From the NCBI GenBank assembly GCA_025458735.1, contig JALORV010000030.1:1-6827 (forward strand): a stretch of DNA of 6,827 bases, read 5' to 3'. Below the pieces are notes generated by a model. It saw only the letters and a list, made by a program, of their open reading frames with translations. It did no database searches and was not told where the DNA came from. Shown piece by piece: positions 5,040 through 6,827 of the stretch. This stretch comes from Burkholderiaceae bacterium. Its GTDB lineage: Bacteria; Pseudomonadota; Gammaproteobacteria; Burkholderiales; Burkholderiaceae. The translations under genes were made by a program, and so were the position numbers. Every line of letters begins with the position of its first letter. The stretch's first letter is position 1.

Positions 5040-6827
5040 ATGGCCACCGTCACCGACGATCTCGACCAGATGCCCGTGGTCCGCGACCTTGCGGACTTCG
5101 ACCCGCGTTCGGGCAACTGGCTGGAGCGCCTGGTCTTCAACCACCGCACAGCGGTGATGGTCGCCTGCGCCATCGCCACGCTGGTACTGGCCTGGTTTGC
5201 GGCCACCCGGCTGACGCTGAACGCGAGCTTCGAGAAGATGCTCCCGTCCGGCCACCCCTACATCCAGAACTACCTGGCCCACAAGACGGAGTTGCGCGGC
5301 CTGGGCAATGCCATGCGCGTGGTGGTCGAGAACACCGGCGGCGACATCTTCGACCCGGCCTACCTCGAAGCGCTCAAGCAGATCAACGACGAGCTCTTCC
5401 TGACGCCCGGCGTGGACCGCGCCTGGGTCAAGTCGATCTGGACGCCCGTGGTGCGCTGGACCGAGGTCACCGAGGAGGGCTTCCGCGGCGGGCCGGTGAT
5501 GCCCGACGCCTACAACGGCTCGGCCGCCTCGGTGGAGCAGCTGAAACAGAACATCGCGCGCGCCGGTATCGTCGGCAGCCTGGTGGCCCCCGACTTCAAG
5601 TCGAGCATGATCTTCGTGCCACTGCTCGACAAGGACCCGCGCACCGGCGCGCGCATCGACTACCACGCGCTGTCGAAGGTGGTCGAAGAGAAGATCCGCG
5701 ACCGCTTCGAAAAGGCCGCGTCCGCGGACAAGGCGGCGCCGAAAGTCAAGGTCCACGTGATCGGCTTCGCCAAGCTGATCGGCGAGCTGATCGACGGTCT
5801 GGTCAAGGTGACGGCCTTCTTCGGCGTCGCAGCGCTGATTGCCACCGCCATCATCTTTCTGTACACGCGCTGCCTGCGCAGCACCGCGCTGGTCATCGCC
5901 TGCTCGATCGTGGCCGTGGTCTGGCAGCTGGGGCTGGTGGCCGCATTCGGCTTCGAGCTCGACCCGTTCTCGATCCTGGTCCCCTTCCTCGTCTTCGCCA
6001 TCGGCGTCTCGCACGGCGCGCAGAAGATGAACGGCATCATGCAGGACATCGGCCGCGGCACGCACCGTCTGGTGGCCGCGCGCTACACCTTCCGGCGGCT
6101 GTTCCTGGCCGGCCTGACGGCGCTGCTGGCCGACGCGGTGGGCTTCGGCGTGCTGATGGTGATCGACATCCCGGTCATCCGCGAGCTGGCGCTGACCGCC
6201 AGCCTCGGTGTTGCGACGCTGATCTTCACCAACCTGCTGCTGCTGCCAGTGCTGCTGTCCTACACCGGCGTGAGCCCGCGCGCGGCCGAGCGCAGCCTGA
6301 AGGAAGAGCGCGAGGAGACCCGCGGCAAGGGCCTGGGCCAGCTGTGGTCGATGCTGGACAAGTTCACGACGCGGCCCTGGGCGCTGGGCGCGCTGGGTGT
6401 CGCGGCCGTGCTGGCCGTCGGCGGCTTTGCCGTCAGCACAAAGCTGCAGATCGGCGACCTCGATCCGGGCGCGCCCGAGCTGCGGGCCGACTCGCGCTAC
6501 AACCAGGACAACGCCTTCATCACGAAGAACTACACGCTGTCGTCGGACCAGTTCGCGGTGATGGTGAAGACGCCCGCCGAAGGCTGCCTCAAGTACGAGA
6601 CCCTGGTCGACGCCGACCGGCTGGCCTGGACGCTGCGCCAAATTCCCGGGGTGCAGACGACGGTGTCGCTGGCCGACGCGGTGCGCCAGATCACCGCCGG
6701 CTCCTTCGAGGGCAACCCGAAGTGGCTCACGATCAGCCGCAACCAGGACGTGCTGAACTACGCCGCGCAGCAGGCGTCGAGCAGCAACCCCGACCTCTTC
6801 AACACCGACTGCTCGGTGATGCCGGTC
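5040..6827 (+). CDS. RND superfamily (MMPL-type) inner-membrane transporter, N-terminal 596 residues (partial)
   Basis: An open frame of 596 codons runs from a well-supported ATG off the right edge; full relatives have about 770-880 residues, so roughly the last quarter is missing. The layout is RND/MMPL: TM1 about 38-57, a large periplasmic domain 58-255, a block of five helices (TM2 256-276, TM3 281-302, TM4 308-326, TM5 353-377, TM6 383-408), a charged cytoplasmic linker (417-440), TM7 446-466 and the start of the second periplasmic domain. TM4 ends in GVSHG (322-326) and TM5 has LADAVGFGVL (363-372). Asp365 and His325 are the likely proton-relay residues, in place of the Asp-Tyr pair of MmpL transporters. 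Cys516 and Cys591 in the second periplasmic domain may form a disulfide. The family moves lipids and other hydrophobic molecules using the proton gradient. It is the motor of the putative four-protein system; substrate and direction are unknown. Confidence 0.9.
   Translation, partial: MATVTDDLDQMPVVRDLADFDPRSGNWLERLVFNHRTAVMVACAIATLVLAWFAATRLTLNASFEKMLPSGHPYIQNYLAHKTELRGLGNAMRVVVENTGGDIFDPAYLEALKQINDELFLTPGVDRAWVKSIWTPVVRWTEVTEEGFRGGPVMPDAYNGSAASVEQLKQNIARAGIVGSLVAPDFKSSMIFVPLLDKDPRTGARIDYHALSKVVEEKIRDRFEKAASADKAAPKVKVHVIGFAKLIGELIDGLVKVTAFFGVAALIATAIIFLYTRCLRSTALVIACSIVAVVWQLGLVAAFGFELDPFSILVPFLVFAIGVSHGAQKMNGIMQDIGRGTHRLVAARYTFRRLFLAGLTALLADAVGFGVLMVIDIPVIRELALTASLGVATLIFTNLLLLPVLLSYTGVSPRAAERSLKEEREETRGKGLGQLWSMLDKFTTRPWALGALGVAAVLAVGGFAVSTKLQIGDLDPGAPELRADSRYNQDNAFITKNYTLSSDQFAVMVKTPAEGCLKYETLVDADRLAWTLRQIPGVQTTVSLADAVRQITAGSFEGNPKWLTISRNQDVLNYAAQQASSSNPDLFNTDCSVMPV

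Larger units (their letters stand above)
569..6827 (+). other. Probable four-gene envelope transport operon (continues past the window)
   Basis: Four genes on the same strand are separated by 11, 103 and 19 nt. Each has a recognisable SD and, in the last three, 7-nt spacing. Two use the identical GAGGAG. All products are predicted to leave or sit in the inner membrane, which fits one machine. The hairpins in the 103-nt gap may lower expression of the last two genes relative to the first two. No strong promoter is visible inside the set. Confidence 0.7.

Noticed and set aside
3764..5206. Long antisense open frame (480 codons, minus strand) opposite the YCF48-like gene
   Set aside because: It lies opposite clear plus-strand genes, has no recognisable domains or SD-led start, and its composition (Arg, Gly, Ala, His, Val) is what GC-rich codon usage creates in an antisense frame.
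4902..6641. Antisense open frame of 579 codons opposite the RND gene
   Set aside because: The plus strand encodes an unmistakable membrane transporter here. The antisense product is a Gln/His/Arg/Asp-rich string without domains, a by-product of rare stop codons in GC-rich DNA.

Overview
The window is GC-rich chromosomal DNA. Codons end mostly in G or C, the Shine-Dalgarno (SD) sequences are strong, and the proteins are Gram-negative envelope proteins. Protein style and gene content suggest a betaproteobacterium, most likely of the Burkholderiales. This is inference; no rRNA or other taxonomic marker is present. I see no tRNA, insertion sequence, CRISPR array, integrase or phage gene.

Layout. 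Positions 1-285 (minus strand) hold the first 95 codons of a radical-SAM enzyme of the anaerobic sulfatase-maturating type, cut off by the window edge. A 283-bp divergent intergenic region (286-568) follows. It has no convincing gene, but it carries two overlapping inverted repeats that could be an operator. From 569 to the right edge, four plus-strand genes form an apparent operon: a DUF1302 outer-membrane beta-barrel (569-2452), a DUF1329 periplasmic protein (2464-3837), a YCF48-like seven-bladed propeller (3941-5020) and an RND/MMPL-family inner-membrane transporter (5040-6827, 3' end missing). The gaps are 11, 103 and 19 nt. The 103-nt gap contains two back-to-back perfect hairpins.

How the genes may work together. 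The four products cover every envelope layer: inner-membrane pump, soluble periplasmic or membrane-bound factors, and an outer-membrane barrel. No HlyD-type adaptor or TolC-type channel is encoded in the visible part. The set recurs in proteobacteria as a conserved neighbourhood (recalled, not checked here). I infer a trans-envelope conveyor for a hydrophobic or lipid-like substrate. Neither the direction nor the substrate can be read from the sequence. The divergent sulfatase maturase hints at a sulfated substrate, but only weakly.

The best leads are the uncharacterised four-part system itself, the unusual TM4 motif (GVSHG where MmpL proteins have GxDYG), the tandem hairpins between genes 2 and 3, the overlapping operator-like repeats upstream of the operon, and a charged helical insertion in the propeller.
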